Part shown: piece after piece, positions 45,963 through 57,394 of the stretch | Numbering within the stretch: position 1 is the first letter of the stretch | How the letters are laid out: every line of letters starts with the position of its first letter | Assembly: GCA_038380435.1 (NCBI GenBank) | Contig: JAWZYU010000005.1 | Span: 34,556,001 to 34,620,000 of the forward strand | Source: Ryuthela nishihirai | Taxonomy: Eukaryota > Arthropoda > Arachnida > Araneae > Heptathelidae | DNA length: 64,000 nt | Direction: 5' to 3' | The notes under the pieces: generated by a model | The model's input: the letters and a program-made list of their open reading frames with translations, nothing else | The model's database searches: none | What the model was told of the DNA's origin: nothing | Translations under genes and position numbers: made by a program

Positions 45963-47256
45963 AATAAACATGTAAAGGATCAGTTAGCAGCTGATAAGAA
46001 TCTTTGGCTTGATGGCTTGGCTGACAAAACAGAGGAAGCAGATAGACAACGTAGAACAGGGATGTATTGATCAGATTTTCACTTAGGCAGGTTCTTGACA
46101 AATGTTTAGAGTTTTAGAAACCTGTGGTTACCAGATTTGTAAATTTTGAAAAGGCTTTTGAACGTAAAAATTTATGGTTGATCGTGAGATCATATGGCAT
46201 ACCATACAAGTTAGTTAACATAATGAAGGCTCATTATAATAACATTGAATTATGTGTGAGAGATGGTAAATCTTGCAGCAATTGGTTTGGTTGAATTATG
46301 TGTGAGAGATGGTAAATCTTGTAGCAATTGGCTTGTAGCTTTTGGTTTCGACAAATATGCATTTTGTCTCTTTTTCTCTTTAGTTTGGTCATTGATTATG
46401 TTACGCGCAATTCACTGCAAGGGGAAGATTTTGGCCGTAAGTGGTCTGAAGATTTGAAAATTTATGATTTAGATAATGCTGATGATTTGGTCCTTTTGGC
46501 AAATGATGTTGAGATGAATTCTTTCATTCGAGCTGTTTATGAGACTGGTAGTAGAATAGGTTTGGTGATAAATAGAGAGAAAGCTAAAGTGCTGAAAATG
46601 GAACAGGCAGGTTGTGGTTGTTAATCTGAACAGTTGCAACCTTGAACAAGTGTCGAAGTTTAATTATTTTTTGGAGCTATGTAGCAGATACTGGTGATCT
46701 GCAGCATGAGATAAACAGAAGAATAAGAATTATTGCTGGGACGTTTAATAATCTATGGAGAGTGTGGAGAAATAGACAAATACCCACCAAAAAGACTAAA
46801 ATTAGATTGTGTAATATTTTGGTTCTTTCTAGGGTTAGTTATGGTAGTTAAAATTGGGCCCTTTGTAAACAAGGAAACAAGATGGATTCAATCTGCTTAC
46901 GCAGTATTTTGGCCATTAGGTGGTTTAACTTTGTATGTAATGAGGTTAGGCAAAGGAGTCTGCAACCTCCTTTGAGCAGCACATTGTGGAGAGAGAGACT
47001 CCGTTGGGTTGGTCATGTTGCCCCTATACGTAACTATAGATTAATGTATAAGGACTACGAATAGTGTGCTTAAAGGCCTCAGAAAGAGGGGGAGACCTAG
47101 GATGTGGTGGGCATACAATGTCTAACAGGACCTTGTCTTGGAATTGGTCTGCAGTGGCCAGATGCAGCATATGTAGCTCAGAACAGATGTGTTTGGAGAA
47201 CTAAATTGCCCAGTCTGGTTGAATCCTCCTGCTTGATGATGATGATTATGATGAAG
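45963..47256 (+). mobile_element. RTE-like LINE copy with internal deletion
   Basis: Begins with the linker end (GQLAADKNLW-like), then jumps to the RT region (AFxxxNLWLIVRSYGIPYKL), so about 550 bp are missing relative to the copy at 37040. Then NSLQGEDFGRKWSEDLK, LDNADDLVLLA (YADD changed to NADD), GLVINREKAKV, GDLQHEINRRIRI, RLCNILVLSRVSYGS and ERLRWVGHVA. A ~46-bp segment (gtgagagatggtaaatcttg) is tandemly doubled at about 46256-46345. It ends in a gatgatgatgattatgatga tail. Dead: the catalytic motif is altered and frames are broken. Confidence 0.88.
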
Positions 47257-47429
47257 GTTAAATGCTTGTTAATGGACAATGATTAAAATATGACGAATAA
47301 ATAAAAAGGTGTCGAAAAAGGCTGTTGAACCGTGAGTTCGGGAAAGAAAAAAATGCAATATAAATCCTTGAACTATGCGGAGATAAGCTAGTATACACAG
47401 TCGTATCAGAATAATATGACCACCTACCG

Positions 47430-47925
47430 AATAATGGGAATAACCACCCTTGGCCCGGATGACAGTGGTGAGACGGCGTGGCATGGATGCAATGAGGCCC
47501 TGAAAGGTTGCCAGAGGCACACGTGCCCTTCGGACTCCAGCAGAGCATGGACGTTCTGGAGATGACGTGATTGTGGATCCGCATGCCGAATCTGTCGATC
47601 GAAATGGTCTCACAAGTGCTTTATGGGATTGAAGTGGGGCGATTTCGACAGCCAAGGGAGAACGGAGACATCGCTGTCGTGTTCCTGGAACCAGTCACGC
47701 ACCATCTTAGCGACATGGGAGGGCGCATTGTCCTGTTGGTAGACCCCATCACCACCAGGGTAAATGTCCAACATGAAGGGATGCATGTGGTCAGCGAGGA
47801 TGGACAGGTAGCCATTGGTGTTCAGGGACCCATCCAGTGATACCAGCAGTCACAAGTCATACCAGGAAAACATCCCCCAGACATGCACACTGCCACCGCT
47901 GACCTGTACTTGATTGACAAGCAGT
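47430..47925 (-). pseudogene. Tc1-like transposase, C-terminal half, broken
   Basis: On the minus strand, across two frames: SLDGSLNTNGYLSILADHMH, PFMLDIYPGGDGVYQQDNAP then SHVAKMVRDWFQEHDSDVSV, then LPWLSKSPHFNPIKHLWDHF. QQDNAPSH carries the second catalytic Asp. The third block, usually SPDLNPIEHLWD, has P-H-F-N and K for E, so catalysis is doubtful. The N-terminal DNA-binding half is missing, probably displaced by the insertions to its right. It is a third Tc1 lineage in this window. Confidence 0.88.
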
Positions 47926-48081
47926 TACTTGACCACTAGTCAGGGACTGGAGAAAAACAAGATAACCACCATGACACTCTCCAGATCTTCTTTTTGAGGG
48001 ACACGGTTGCAGCACATGTTAAATAAGCATACGGGAGTGTAAGGCCCTGAGAAGGTACTAGAACTCGCAGAATCTTTAGAG

Positions 48082-48569
48082 TAGCGGTTCCCAAATCTTT
48101 TTGATCCCAGCTCACCTTTATTCTTTCTCATTCTCCCTTTACTCTTTCTAACATCCCTTCATAAAATAAAAAATATTTTTTCCTGTATAAAACTAGTTGA
48201 AATAATATTTACCGTGTATACAAATTTACGAGTATGACATGAATTTCTGAGGTGTTTCTGTCGAAATAAAACACACCTCCGTTAATTTAATAAATATTCG
48301 ATATTCCATTTAATCTGTTTCTAAGATCAAGAAAACACTCTCAAATTTCCAAATTCCCGTGTTTTGTCGTTTCTTCATAGAAAATATATGATATTTTACA
48401 ATTCGTAGCAATAGAAGAAGCAGTTTTTGTAGATACATCTCTGAAATAATATTCTTTGCAAAAAGGAGAGACTGCCTTTAAAATGTCATTTTTAGTAAAT
48501 CATTAATTAAACCGCATTTTCTGGCGATATTTCAGTGCATTTCCGTGGTGTCTCCTTTGGGAACCATTG
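48082..48569. mobile_element. hAT MITE A, 8-bp TSD
   Basis: Ends tagcggttcccaaa and (inverted) caatggttcccaaa. The flanks ctttagag (48074-48081) and ctttacag (48570-48577) match at 7 of 8. At 488 bp it has no ORF. An internal tract (cattcgtagcagta-like, ctgaaataatattctttgca) recurs at about 49790-49890. Confidence 0.88.
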
Positions 48570-48577
48570 CTTTACAG

Positions 48578-48895
48578 CAGTGTCTCGCAAACTTTTTTAC
48601 TCTGCGGCACACTAAATCTAATTTTTTTTTTCCCGCGGCACACCTAAAAAAGAATTTTTGATGATTACGTAAAAAGAGGAAAACTGAAGTTTCGTTAAAT
48701 CCCAGTTGATAAAATCTGAAAGATTTTTATTAAAGCACGTCGATAGCACGTCGATATTAAAGCACGTCGATAACACAAGTCAAGTCAAAATGAAATCTTT
48801 GGAATATCTAGTGTCAATTTGAAAATCTCTCGCGGCACACTTGGAATCTCTCGCAGCACACTACTGTGCCGCGGCACACAGTTTGCGAGACACTG
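48578..48895. mobile_element. hAT MITE B, exact 8-bp TSD
   Basis: Ends cagtgtctcgcaaact and (inverted) cagtgtctcgcaaactgtgt, 318 bp. The duplication ctttacag is exact at 48570-48577 and 48896-48903. It is rich in gcggcacac repeats. It landed in the right-hand target copy made by MITE A. Confidence 0.95.
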
Positions 48896-49079
48896 CTTTA
48901 CAGGGCGATCTCTTCACCATGAACAGGCTTCCTCATTCAGTAGTTCGTGATATTCTTAGAATATATGCACTATTCAAATCCTCAAGGGAAGAGAGGAAGT
49001 GTGTGTGTGTGGGGGGGTTGAACCCTTCCTCCCTTGGGTACTTCACTATCCAGTTCGATTGAGTTACTGACTCCCCTTA

Positions 49080-49900
49080 GGTTTTTTTTAAATACTTGCC
49101 TGAGAATAGGTGAATTATTCCTATTTCAATAAAGTGCTTTACAATTTAATAAATATATAAAAAAAAATTGAGATAATACCTCATGAATTATTCGTGGACT
49201 TTTAACAGGTAATGTAAATTAAAAAGAGCAGAAAATTTTGCAGAGATTTTACTGCCTAGCTTCAACATTTGCTACTACATCGAATCTTCAGTCTTGCAAT
49301 TCTGTATTGATGTAAGGAGAATTACTCTAAAATAAGCTTAAGTGAACTGTTTCTATTTCAATAAAAAGGCTTTACAATTTAATAATTCTAAGAAAACAAG
49401 CAATATACGTTTTGAATTATTCTTGGTTTTTTTTTACAAGTCCATAGTTAATGGAAGTAAAGGAAGAGATAAAAAAAAAGAATAGATGTTATAGAGTTTA
49501 TACTGGCAAGCTCCAAAACCTGCTGCTATATCTATTCTTCAGTCTTGCCATTCTGTCATGCATTCTCTCCTACTGCGACCATCCGGATTAGATTTATCAA
49601 GCAATTTCCTGCGTAATGTATGTCGGAAAGCAAAGAGAGAGCGACGAACGGGGAAAAAAATCAATTGATTACGACATTGATGTCGTAGACCACGTCGATG
49701 CCCTGTAGCTGCTATCGTCGAGAAACAGCATTAGCTTCTTGCCCTTCCTTTTCGAAATTGAAGTGCTTGGAGAATGTTACTTTCCACGTCTCGCCATTCG
49801 TAGCAGTAGGGGGCCCAACAGTTTCTGTAGGTACAGCTCTGAAATAATGTTCTTTGCAAAAAGGGAGAGCTTGCCTTTAAAATATCATATTTAGGTTTAT
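49080..49900 (+). repeat. ~232-bp tandem duplication plus hAT A-related tract
   Basis: 49080-49325 and 49326-49570 are diverged copies (ctatttcaataaa, gctttacaatttaataa, cttcagtcttgc-attctgt). 49780-49890 repeats an internal tract of hAT MITE A (gctctgaaataatgttcttt, gcaaaaagggagagc). This may be the remains of a longer parent hAT element. Confidence 0.6.
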
Positions 49901-50287
49901 ATTTTATAGGAAAAGAATGGAAGCAGAATGTCTTAACAATGGCAAAGATTGTTGATGAAATTGTGAACTTCTAATTTTCCGTGTTTTACAATGGACAATT
50001 AGGGAAAGGATGTTTTTTTTCTATAAACGGCATAAAATAGTAAGACGAGCAGAATGGTTTTTTTTTCTGCTTTGAAGTCTGTTCAGGGTCCTGTGTGTCC
50101 TCCTTTGAGTTTTAAAACAAATTCAATTTAAAAAGTTTTGCTTTCTTACACCCCTTTTAAAAAAAGGGACAGTTGTTGCTGTTTGCGGCATATCTCTTGA
50201 CACTCTAAAACGAAATTTAAAATTTCTTCCATAAGTAGATCACTTTCAACATTCTGTAAAAATTTTGCGTGGCCATATTTAGTGGTC

Positions 50288-50502
50288 TACAGTCGCTCAG
50301 AAAAGTATCCGAACACTATGATTGATTACAGAATTCAGAAAAAATATCTGGCAACGAATTTTGTAGAAATTAGTGATCTGGCAACAACCTTCGTGTACAC
50401 GAAGATTGCCGGATCACTAATTTCTAAAACAATCGTTGCCAGATATTTTTTCTGAATTCTATACTCAATCATAGTGTTCGGATACTTTTTTGAGCGACTG
50501 TA
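50288..50502. mobile_element. Palindromic Tc1-type MITE, complete
   Basis: A 215-bp almost perfect fold-back. It starts tacagtcgctcagaaaagta and ends with the complement tacttttttgagcgactgta. The arms are about 105 bp and meet at ccttcgtgtacacgaagatt. TA lies at both edges. The same modules occur at 5797-6306 and 50640-50752. Confidence 0.93.
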
Positions 50503-50639
50503 GGTGGTCATATTATTTTGATACTAGATCGTGTGGGCTCACTCACGGAAATATTGAGCGTGTGCAGTTACCGTTCACAGCAAACTGGAGCGTGTACAGT
50601 TGCTGTACACACTCCAGAAATTTTTCCTGAAATCTGTAA

Positions 50640-50752
50640 TCACGTGACACGAAGGTTGCCAGATCACTAATTTCTAAAAAAATAGTTGCCAGATATTTTT
50701 TCTGAATTCTGTAATCAATCATAGTGTTCGGATACTTTTTTGAGCGACTGTA
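50640..50752. mobile_element. Half copy of the palindromic MITE
   Basis: acacgaaggttgccagatca to ttttttgagcgactgtac is one arm only. Upstream, 50580-50625 has small inverted repeats (agcgtgtacagttgctgtac). Confidence 0.85.
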
Positions 50753-50864
50753 CAACGATATAATTTAATACTACTTAAAGATTCAAAAATACGAATTATA
50801 ATTTCCTTAGTAACAATCCAACTAAAAAAGGGCTTTCCAATTATCATTAAAAAAATGTTTCCCA

Positions 50865-51400
50865 CCGACTCCGGGAATGAGGGGTTAACTAATTATTGTC
50901 AAAGGAGTTTTCTTGAACGCTAACAAAATTTCAAATTTTTAGCATAAATACATCATTTTTAAAATTCGTTAAAAATTTGCAATTTTGAAATTTTTCCATT
51001 CTTTAAGAGGCGCGATTATAGCTTTTGGGAGATTCAAAAAGTGCGAATCCTAATATTTCATCGATACCTAATAAATAAATACTCCCTCAAGCAGCTGCTT
51101 GCCACAGAGGTCTGACAGGAGCCTATCAGTTTATATGCCAGAGTAGAAGGTTTGTGAGGATGGCAGGACCTCAGCAGAAAAACGTCACATACATCCATGC
51201 CTTACCCGGGGCTCGAACCCAGGTCCCGTAGATCAGTAGCCAAGCGCGCTAACCACTCGGCCACGGGACTGCCTGTCGATACCTATACAACCCAAAAAAT
51301 AATTTTTAATAGTTCGGTGTCTACAGACAGACGACAAAATGAACATATGATCTGTTTTTTTTTTAAACGAGATAAAAATAAACGCAAAAATTTCACACCC
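50865..51400 (-). repeat. Dispersed ~290-bp repeat (locus 4), inverted, with SINE-B
   Basis: Monomer marks appear inverted: gcgcgattatagcttttggg, gtgcgaatcctaatatttca, tcgataccta, then the leader complement (acagacagacgacaaaatga at 51325) and ctcgttta-type sequence. A SINE-B splits it at 51071-51275. Confidence 0.8.
51071..51275 (-). mobile_element. SINE-B, full length, TSD
   Basis: Complete, with exact tcgataccta at 51061-51070 and 51276-51285, inserted in the 290-bp repeat. Confidence 0.95.
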
Positions 51401-51815
51401 TCATGCTCCTCTTGGAATATATTCATTCCCCTCCCCCACTTTGGGATTCCCTGCTACTAGCCCATTGAAACGTTTTAGTTTGATTTAACTTGTAGGTCAA
51501 TATTTAAGGAAATAACTTATTTTTGTCAATAAAATTTCATTGAAAATCCATAATCTTCTAAATGTAATATCACCTTATCATCACGCAAAAGTTATTTAAT
51601 CACAATGTTCCGTGTAGATGCTCTGTGATGGTGATCACTCAAAAGTGTCCCTTGTGTATCTTTATTTTTCAACCCCCCAAATGTTTATGAAAAAAATTGA
51701 GTCTGAAATAATACCTTCTACTGTGAGTGGACCCAAAACTCCTATGCGTTTTGTGAGAGCTTCTTAATGAGAGTCTATATACAAAAATTGACGTCGGTGA
51801 GATTAATAATGGCTG
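51401..51815. other. AT-rich sequence, nothing recognised
   Basis: No supported feature. Confidence 0.5.
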
Positions 51816-51829
51816 AGATATATAGAGTT

Positions 51830-52161
51830 GGGTTGGGTTGTTTTACCTCTGAGCGGCACTTTTTTGCATGCCATGGGCTAAATGGCCAGGTCACATGGAC
51901 CCCGAAGGCTCAGAGAAGGTTGGGGGAGGGGACCCACTGGAACAGCTGTTGGGAGACAGATGGTAGTCTCCCGTCAAGACCATCCAGCGTGTTCTTTAAC
52001 GTGCACAGGGTATGGCTCTCCCACACACGGGACCACGGCTTAACGTCCCATCCGACGGACGGCGGCCTTTCCAAACCCATCGGTGTCTCCTACTGACCGT
52101 GGGCAGGGCGGGGAATTTTGCGGAGATAAATCTCAACGCTGACCCAGCAGGGACTCGAACA
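51830..52161 (-). mobile_element. SINE-A, 5'-truncated at the B box, exact TSD
   Basis: The tail and body are complete, but the 5' end stops within the B box (ggactcgaac). Exact 14-bp duplication agatatatagagtt at 51816-51829 and 52162-52175. A second example of truncation at insertion. Confidence 0.94.
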
Positions 52162-52175
52162 AGATATATAGAGTT

Positions 52176-53404
52176 ACAGAGATAACGACAGAGAGACCGA
52201 GTAAGCGTTTTTAGTAGTTTAATGGGCATTCGAAGACAGCCAATAAAATTCTGTGCACCAAAGACTTTTGAGTCAAACTTTTGCTTTGTAAGTAGCAATA
52301 ACAACGTTGAACATGTATGGTGAGGAATGCCTGGAACATCCTTTTATAGTCGTGGAATCTCCCCTATTTAGATTTTCACAATTCTGGAAGTGTTAAAAAT
52401 ATCATGAAAAGAAAGAATTTAAGTCGGACGAAAAGATGCAGCGCATCGTCACAGTTTTTTTATGCAAAGCCAAAGTCGCTATAGGAAAGAAGATATCAAG
52501 TTGCTAATTTCATGTTGGGACAAATATCCCAATTGGCCTGACATATTTCAACAGATTAATTAATGATTTGCGTTTCATTTCGAACTTATCGACTTTTCAT
52601 TTGAACGGCCTTTAGAGTATTGAAAACTATGCATAAAAATGAAAAATAAAGTAACAGAATCACATAATTTATTTTTCGATTTCTATACTTAGGTAAGTGT
52701 ACTTACATTAAGATGTTTTTTTTCTGCATGGTGTAGCAATGGAGTGTGCGTAGGCTCGATACCATGCTCTACAGTTAGCTTGGCTTAATTTAGAATTTGT
52801 GTCTATCCTATCTAGAGCCGGCATTAGGGTTGCTGGCTATATGTCAGCAAAACGGAAGGGTCAGAGGACTGAAAAAAGAAGCACTTGGGAGGATGCAGAT
52901 CAGAAAGGAGGACGAAAAGAAGGACAAAAGTTTCAATGTTAGCAAATTCGAAATGCATTTTACAAAAAAAGGCAAAGGAAACAACAACAGAAAATCCGTA
53001 TATTTAAGCATTAATTTTATTGTAAAAAATTATCTGTAAACAATTTTTACATTTGAACTGAACTTATGCTGAGTTTTTTTTCTATATTTAGAAGCTAAAG
53101 AAACGAGTGCAATATTTAGCAAATTAGTAATATTCAATACAATGAACATTTTCTGTTGATGTTCCATTAGTCAAAAAGTCTATTTTGCGAAGAGATTTTG
53201 TTTTTATTGCTTCGAGATTATTTAATTTTTTTACTTTACGATATCAGAATGGAGAAAAGCTTTCGTGTCTTCCAAAACAAAATTCACAATGCAATAATAT
53301 CGCATTATACTACTTAGCCATATCATTTTAGTTTACATTCTTAGCTCGATTACGTCAAACGTATTTGTTGTATTAGTTTTGTCAAATGCATTTGTTAAAT
53401 AAAT
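52176..53404. other. AT-rich sequence, nothing recognised
   Basis: An 80-codon ORF at 52797-53039 is lysine-rich with no domain features. I do not call a gene. Confidence 0.5.
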
Positions 53405-53517
53405 AAAAAAAATAAATACCCCCCTCAAGCAGCTGCTTGCCACAGAGGTCTGACAGGAGTCTGTCAGTTTATATGCCAGAGTAGAAGGTCTGAGAGGATG
53501 GCAGGACCTCAGCAGAA
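53405..53517 (-). mobile_element. SINE-B, head-truncated
   Basis: Tail aataaatacccccctcaagc and body to ggacctcagcagaa. The tRNA-like head is absent. Confidence 0.88.
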
Positions 53518-54535
53518 TTGTATTTTAAAAATAAGAATTTTATTTCTATCTAGAATCTTGGACGAGCTACACGCTCCTTGTTTCCAGTTTTCTTCCTTTT
53601 CTTGTTCTTGTTTACCTTATTTGTTGTTATGTATGTGTTTTGCATATTTCTTTGAATAAATTTGAAATTAAAAAAAATTATTAATGCTATTTTATTTTCC
53701 TTGATCTCGGCAGAACTCCCCTTGCATATAAATGGGTATAAGGAGTTTCGATGTCGCTATTTCCCACCCATTAAAGAAAACTCCCTTTCATAAAAAGTAG
53801 ATCTAAGAATCCTCAAGGTAAACCCAACAGTTTGTAAAACACTTTTATTGTTTTCAACTGTTGTTAATACAAAATGTAATTTCTCTGCTGTATTTTGCAG
53901 TTCTTTTCATTTATCTGCAGATGATGAAAACTTTTTTCGTAGAAAGTCAATCGCCTCTGGAGAGTATAGAATGCTAATTTTTCAAAGCAATAAATAACAA
54001 AAATTTTGAAAATTTTCAACTTCTGCGTCATCTAACGGTGGAAATTGAAACTAATGTACGATTTGTGATTCGTAAAATACGAATCGTAATGTCTTTTCAG
54101 TGCATTCAACTTGGAAAGAATTTTTAATTTTTCTCTTAAAACAAAAATGTTGTCGATCTCCTCTACTGGATGAGGAAGAGCAAATAGTTTTCGTTAATAT
54201 CTCCTTTCGAAATCACACTATCCCACCAGAACATATGTTTATAATATTAGTATACTGTTTACAATATTAAAGTTTTATAATTTTTGAAACTTGCGTTCTT
54301 CAATTTGTTTAACTCTCTCTGTATAATGGTTGTTATTATTATTACTTGGGCAATATATGAACCGATGTTGTCATGCAACGAAACACCACCTTACTCAAAA
54401 GTCTTGCGCGGTTCTATTTTATTTTATGCCTTCAAATGCCCATAGTTTCTCAATATTATTGTGAGTTGATAATGTCACCACGATCCAATGAACTCCACTC
54501 AATCAACAGCAGGCTGTCAATAAAAAACATAAATA
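53518..54535. other. AT-rich sequence, nothing recognised
   Basis: A faint match to the 290-bp monomer (tctaacggtggaaattg at 54034) is the only item noted. Confidence 0.45.
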
Positions 54536-54645
54536 AATAAATCTTATGAAGCTGCTTGCCACAGAGGTCTGACAGGAGCCTATCTGTTTAATATGATATA
54601 GAGACTATCTATGTCAGAAAGGCGCGACCTTAACAGGACAACTTC
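54536..54645 (-). mobile_element. SINE-B, diverged fragment
   Basis: gaagctgcttgccacagagg, tgacaggagcctatctgttt and a decayed gaccttaacagga. No head. Confidence 0.75.
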
Positions 54646-54868
54646 TGTTAGATTAAAACTTCAGCTTTCCGCACATTGTTCAACTTTGTATGTTTCCACG
54701 TGGAATTTTTTTGAAATCCACAGAATATCTGCCATGTTTAGGCCCATACTTGCCACTGATTCTGGTGTTATGAGCTCCTTCTATGTATAACCGTTTCCTT
54801 TTGTGAGGGCACAAAAGTCTCTCAGTCAGAACTCAGATATAAGGAGTAAAATGAAAAAACAAAGGTTG

Positions 54869-55165
54869 GTTGGTAAAGAGATTGCTGTACTCTCTGAAAT
54901 GTACGGTAGGTGAAATGGTGTACAATTTAGTAATCGCGAGAGTTGGAAACCGATGTTGGTAAAGAGATTATCGTACTCTCAAATATCCGATAGGAGAAAC
55001 GTGTATGATTTAGTAATCGCGAATGCTGGAAAACCATGTTGGTAAAGAGATTATTCTCTCAAATGTCCGGTAGGTGAAAAGGTGCACCATTTAGTAATCA
55101 CGAGCGCTGGAAACAGATGTTGGCAAAGAGATTACTTTAGTCTCTCAGATGTCCGAATATCTTAG
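54869..55165 (+). repeat. ~84-bp minisatellite, 3.5 copies
   Basis: Units start with gttggtaaagagatt at 54869, 54955, 55038 and 55119 (spacings 86, 83, 81). They contain tactctc, tgtccg(g)taggtgaaa and atttagtaatcgcgag. No coding signal. Confidence 0.9.
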
Positions 55166-55241
55166 GTGAATATACGACATGATAAGATTATGCATTAACT
55201 TGCATTTTAATATATAATCGATTACCAATAAAAAAAAATAA

Positions 55242-55438
55242 AAATAAATACCCCCTCAAGCAGCTGCTTGCCACAGAGGTCTGACAGGAGCCTGTCAGTG
55301 TATATGCCATAGTAGATCTGAGAGAATGGCAGGACCTCAGCAGAAAAACAACACATACATCCATGCCTTACCCGGGGCTTGAACCCAGGTCCCTTAGATC
55401 AGTAGCCAAGCGCGCTAACCACTCGGCCATGGGACGGC
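55242..55438 (-). mobile_element. SINE-B, full length
   Basis: Tail aataccccctcaagcagctg, body, B box and A box (gctaaccactcggccatggg) present. A detached tail fragment of the same family follows at 55447-55477. Confidence 0.92.
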
Positions 55439-55446
55439 ACGAAATG

Positions 55447-55477
55447 TAAATACCCCCTCAAGCAGCTGCTTGCCACT
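55447..55477 (-). mobile_element. SINE-B tail fragment
   Basis: taaataccccctcaagcagc then tgcttgccac, only about 30 bp, right behind a full copy. Confidence 0.8.
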
Positions 55478-56155
55478 ACTAACTCTAAAAAAGAATACTG
55501 TTGAGATTATTTTCAAGAAAGAAAATAAAAATGCATTTGCAATTGGCGAAACTGACGAAAAGAAAAACTTGCAACTGACGAAAAAAAAAGAAGTTTAACT
55601 GAAATTCTCCTAGCACCTTTTTGTAAAGAAAGCCAAATTTTAATGCAAGATTTATGGGAAAAAAACTCAACAAAAGCTTCTTTTAGTACTTTTTCCATTT
55701 TATCAGTGTGAACTCATATCCATATGATAGCCTTTGGCAATGGTCTCTTTAAAAACTATAAATGCCAAAACGTATCAAATTATGAGCATTTAAACACTAA
55801 ATGATCTATTCACCATTCTCTGCATAAGTTTGAGCATGCTAGAGATCAGTCAAGGAAATTAGTCGATATGAAGATATCTAAACAGATGATTTTTCATGCG
55901 TTAAAACAAAAACAATTTTGGTCACATTCCAACATTGAGGAAATAAATTAATTTTCCAATAACGTTTATAACTTTTAGGAGATATTCGATCCGTAGTTCG
56001 GGAGGAATTTCTTAATAAACTGACTTAAATTCGAAACTTACAGATGAAAAAAGAAATTATCAATCTTTCTGCATGCAATCTCAGATTTACAGCCCCAAAA
56101 CTCAGTTTATGCAAACACATTGTATTTTGCAGCACGTTAATTAGTCTCCAACGGT
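55478..56155. other. AT-rich sequence, nothing recognised
   Basis: No supported feature. Confidence 0.5.
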
Positions 56156-56159
56156 TACG

Positions 56160-56800
56160 AATAAAAACAGCCTCGAGGAACGGAAAACAAAAGTGCTTTA
56201 TTTAATTTCTCTCGCGACAAACGTCACGCGACGATTTCGTCTGCGCTTGCTTGTTTGTTCGTCGCGTAAGCAAGATCTCTCAGGTGATGGGGAGGCGCGG
56301 GATAACGGGACGCCTGGGAGCGGAGCGGACCTGGGGCCAACCTGCCTAGAGCCTAATCCTATTGCAGTAAGTGGCAGTAGCTCAGGAAGCGGCCGACAAT
56401 CCGATTAAGGCTATTCAGGAAGCCGTTCATGCTAATATGACTTCATTGAGGACTTTTACCTAATGAGCGAACTAACTAGAATACTCCGAAAGCAAGTAGC
56501 GGCTGTGACGGATGGAAGACTAACTCTTTCTCTCCCCTTGCAACTGACGGGGACGGCTAATTAGCACGAGATCAGCTTTGTTAACTGCCTTTCCCCCTTC
56601 CATCCAGCGTGATGTACCCTCCCTCTCTTGGAAAAGGCGACTGGGGAGGGGGAAGAAAATTTCTTGATGCGGTCTCGGGCTCCGATGTGAAGAAGACTCA
56701 CATGTAGAGAGGACATTCGCATTGCGTGCAGACCGAAAAATAAAACTGCAGCGAAGTTCAAAGGCACTCTGTAGCCACATATTGGATATTCTCCCTAAAA
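56160..56800. promoter_or_regulatory. CpG-rich island, candidate exon or promoter
   Basis: 56200-56400 is dense in CpG (ctcgcgacaaacgtcacgcg, acgatttcgtctgcgc, ggaggcgcgggataacggga), unlike the surroundings, and matches none of the repeats here. Open frames on both strands (71 codons at 56193, 122 codons at 56520-56888 minus) have no recognisable domain. It may be a first exon, a promoter or an unknown element. Low certainty. Confidence 0.3.
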
Positions 56801-57015
56801 AACATGAGTAAAGGTTAAACCTTGGCTCTTTTTGTTGTAAAAATTTCGTATAGTGAAGGAAGTGAAGTGCGTAGTTGCTCTCAGGCACCTTAACAAAGTT
56901 TTTAAACTCTGCATTCTGAATCTTTATCTGAAATCAAAAAAGAAAAAATATCTCGAAGAGATCCAAATACGCCCTATATCCTCTCAATTCTATTCTATAT
57001 CTGGGCCTGCTCAGT

Positions 57016-57394
57016 GGGGGCGGGGGTGGCTCAGTCGGTAGCGCACCAGGCTCGTAATCTGTAGTTCGCAGGTTCGAGTCCCAGCTGGGTCAGCGTTGAG
57101 ATTTATCTCCGCAAAAATTCCCCGCCTTGCCCACGGTCAGTAGGGGACACCAATGGGCTTGGAAAGGCCGCCGTCCGTCGGATGGGACGTTAAGCCGTGG
57201 CTCCGTGTGCGGGAGAGCTATACCCTGTGCACGTTAAAGAACACGCTGGATGGCCTTGACAGGAGGCTACCATCTGTCTCCCAACAGCTGTTACAGTGGG
57301 TCCCCTTCCCCAACCTTCTCTGAGCCTTCGGGGTCCATGTGACCTGGCCATTTAGCCCATGGTGTGCAAAAAAGTGCCGCTCAGAGGTAAAACC
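57016..57394 (+). mobile_element. SINE-A, full length
   Basis: Head gcgggggtggctcagtcggt, B box ggttcgagtcccagc, body near consensus, tail cagaggtaaaac. No clear duplication found. Confidence 0.92.

Larger units (their letters stand above)
47404..50523. mobile_element. Tc1-like element expanded to 3.1 kb by nested insertions
   Basis: 47404-47427 (tatcagaataatatgaccac then ctac) and 50500-50523 are inverted repeats matching at 23 of 24 positions, which brackets the whole stretch as one element. Transposase remains lie at the left (47430-47925). The middle is filled by two hAT MITEs, a duplicated segment and a palindromic MITE that touches the right terminus. Confidence 0.7.

Noticed and set aside
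56193..56408. A 71-codon ORF ending in an SGSSSGSG-rich tail as a gene
   Set aside because: No recognisable domain, no clear splice or promoter evidence. Mentioned only as part of a CpG-rich island.
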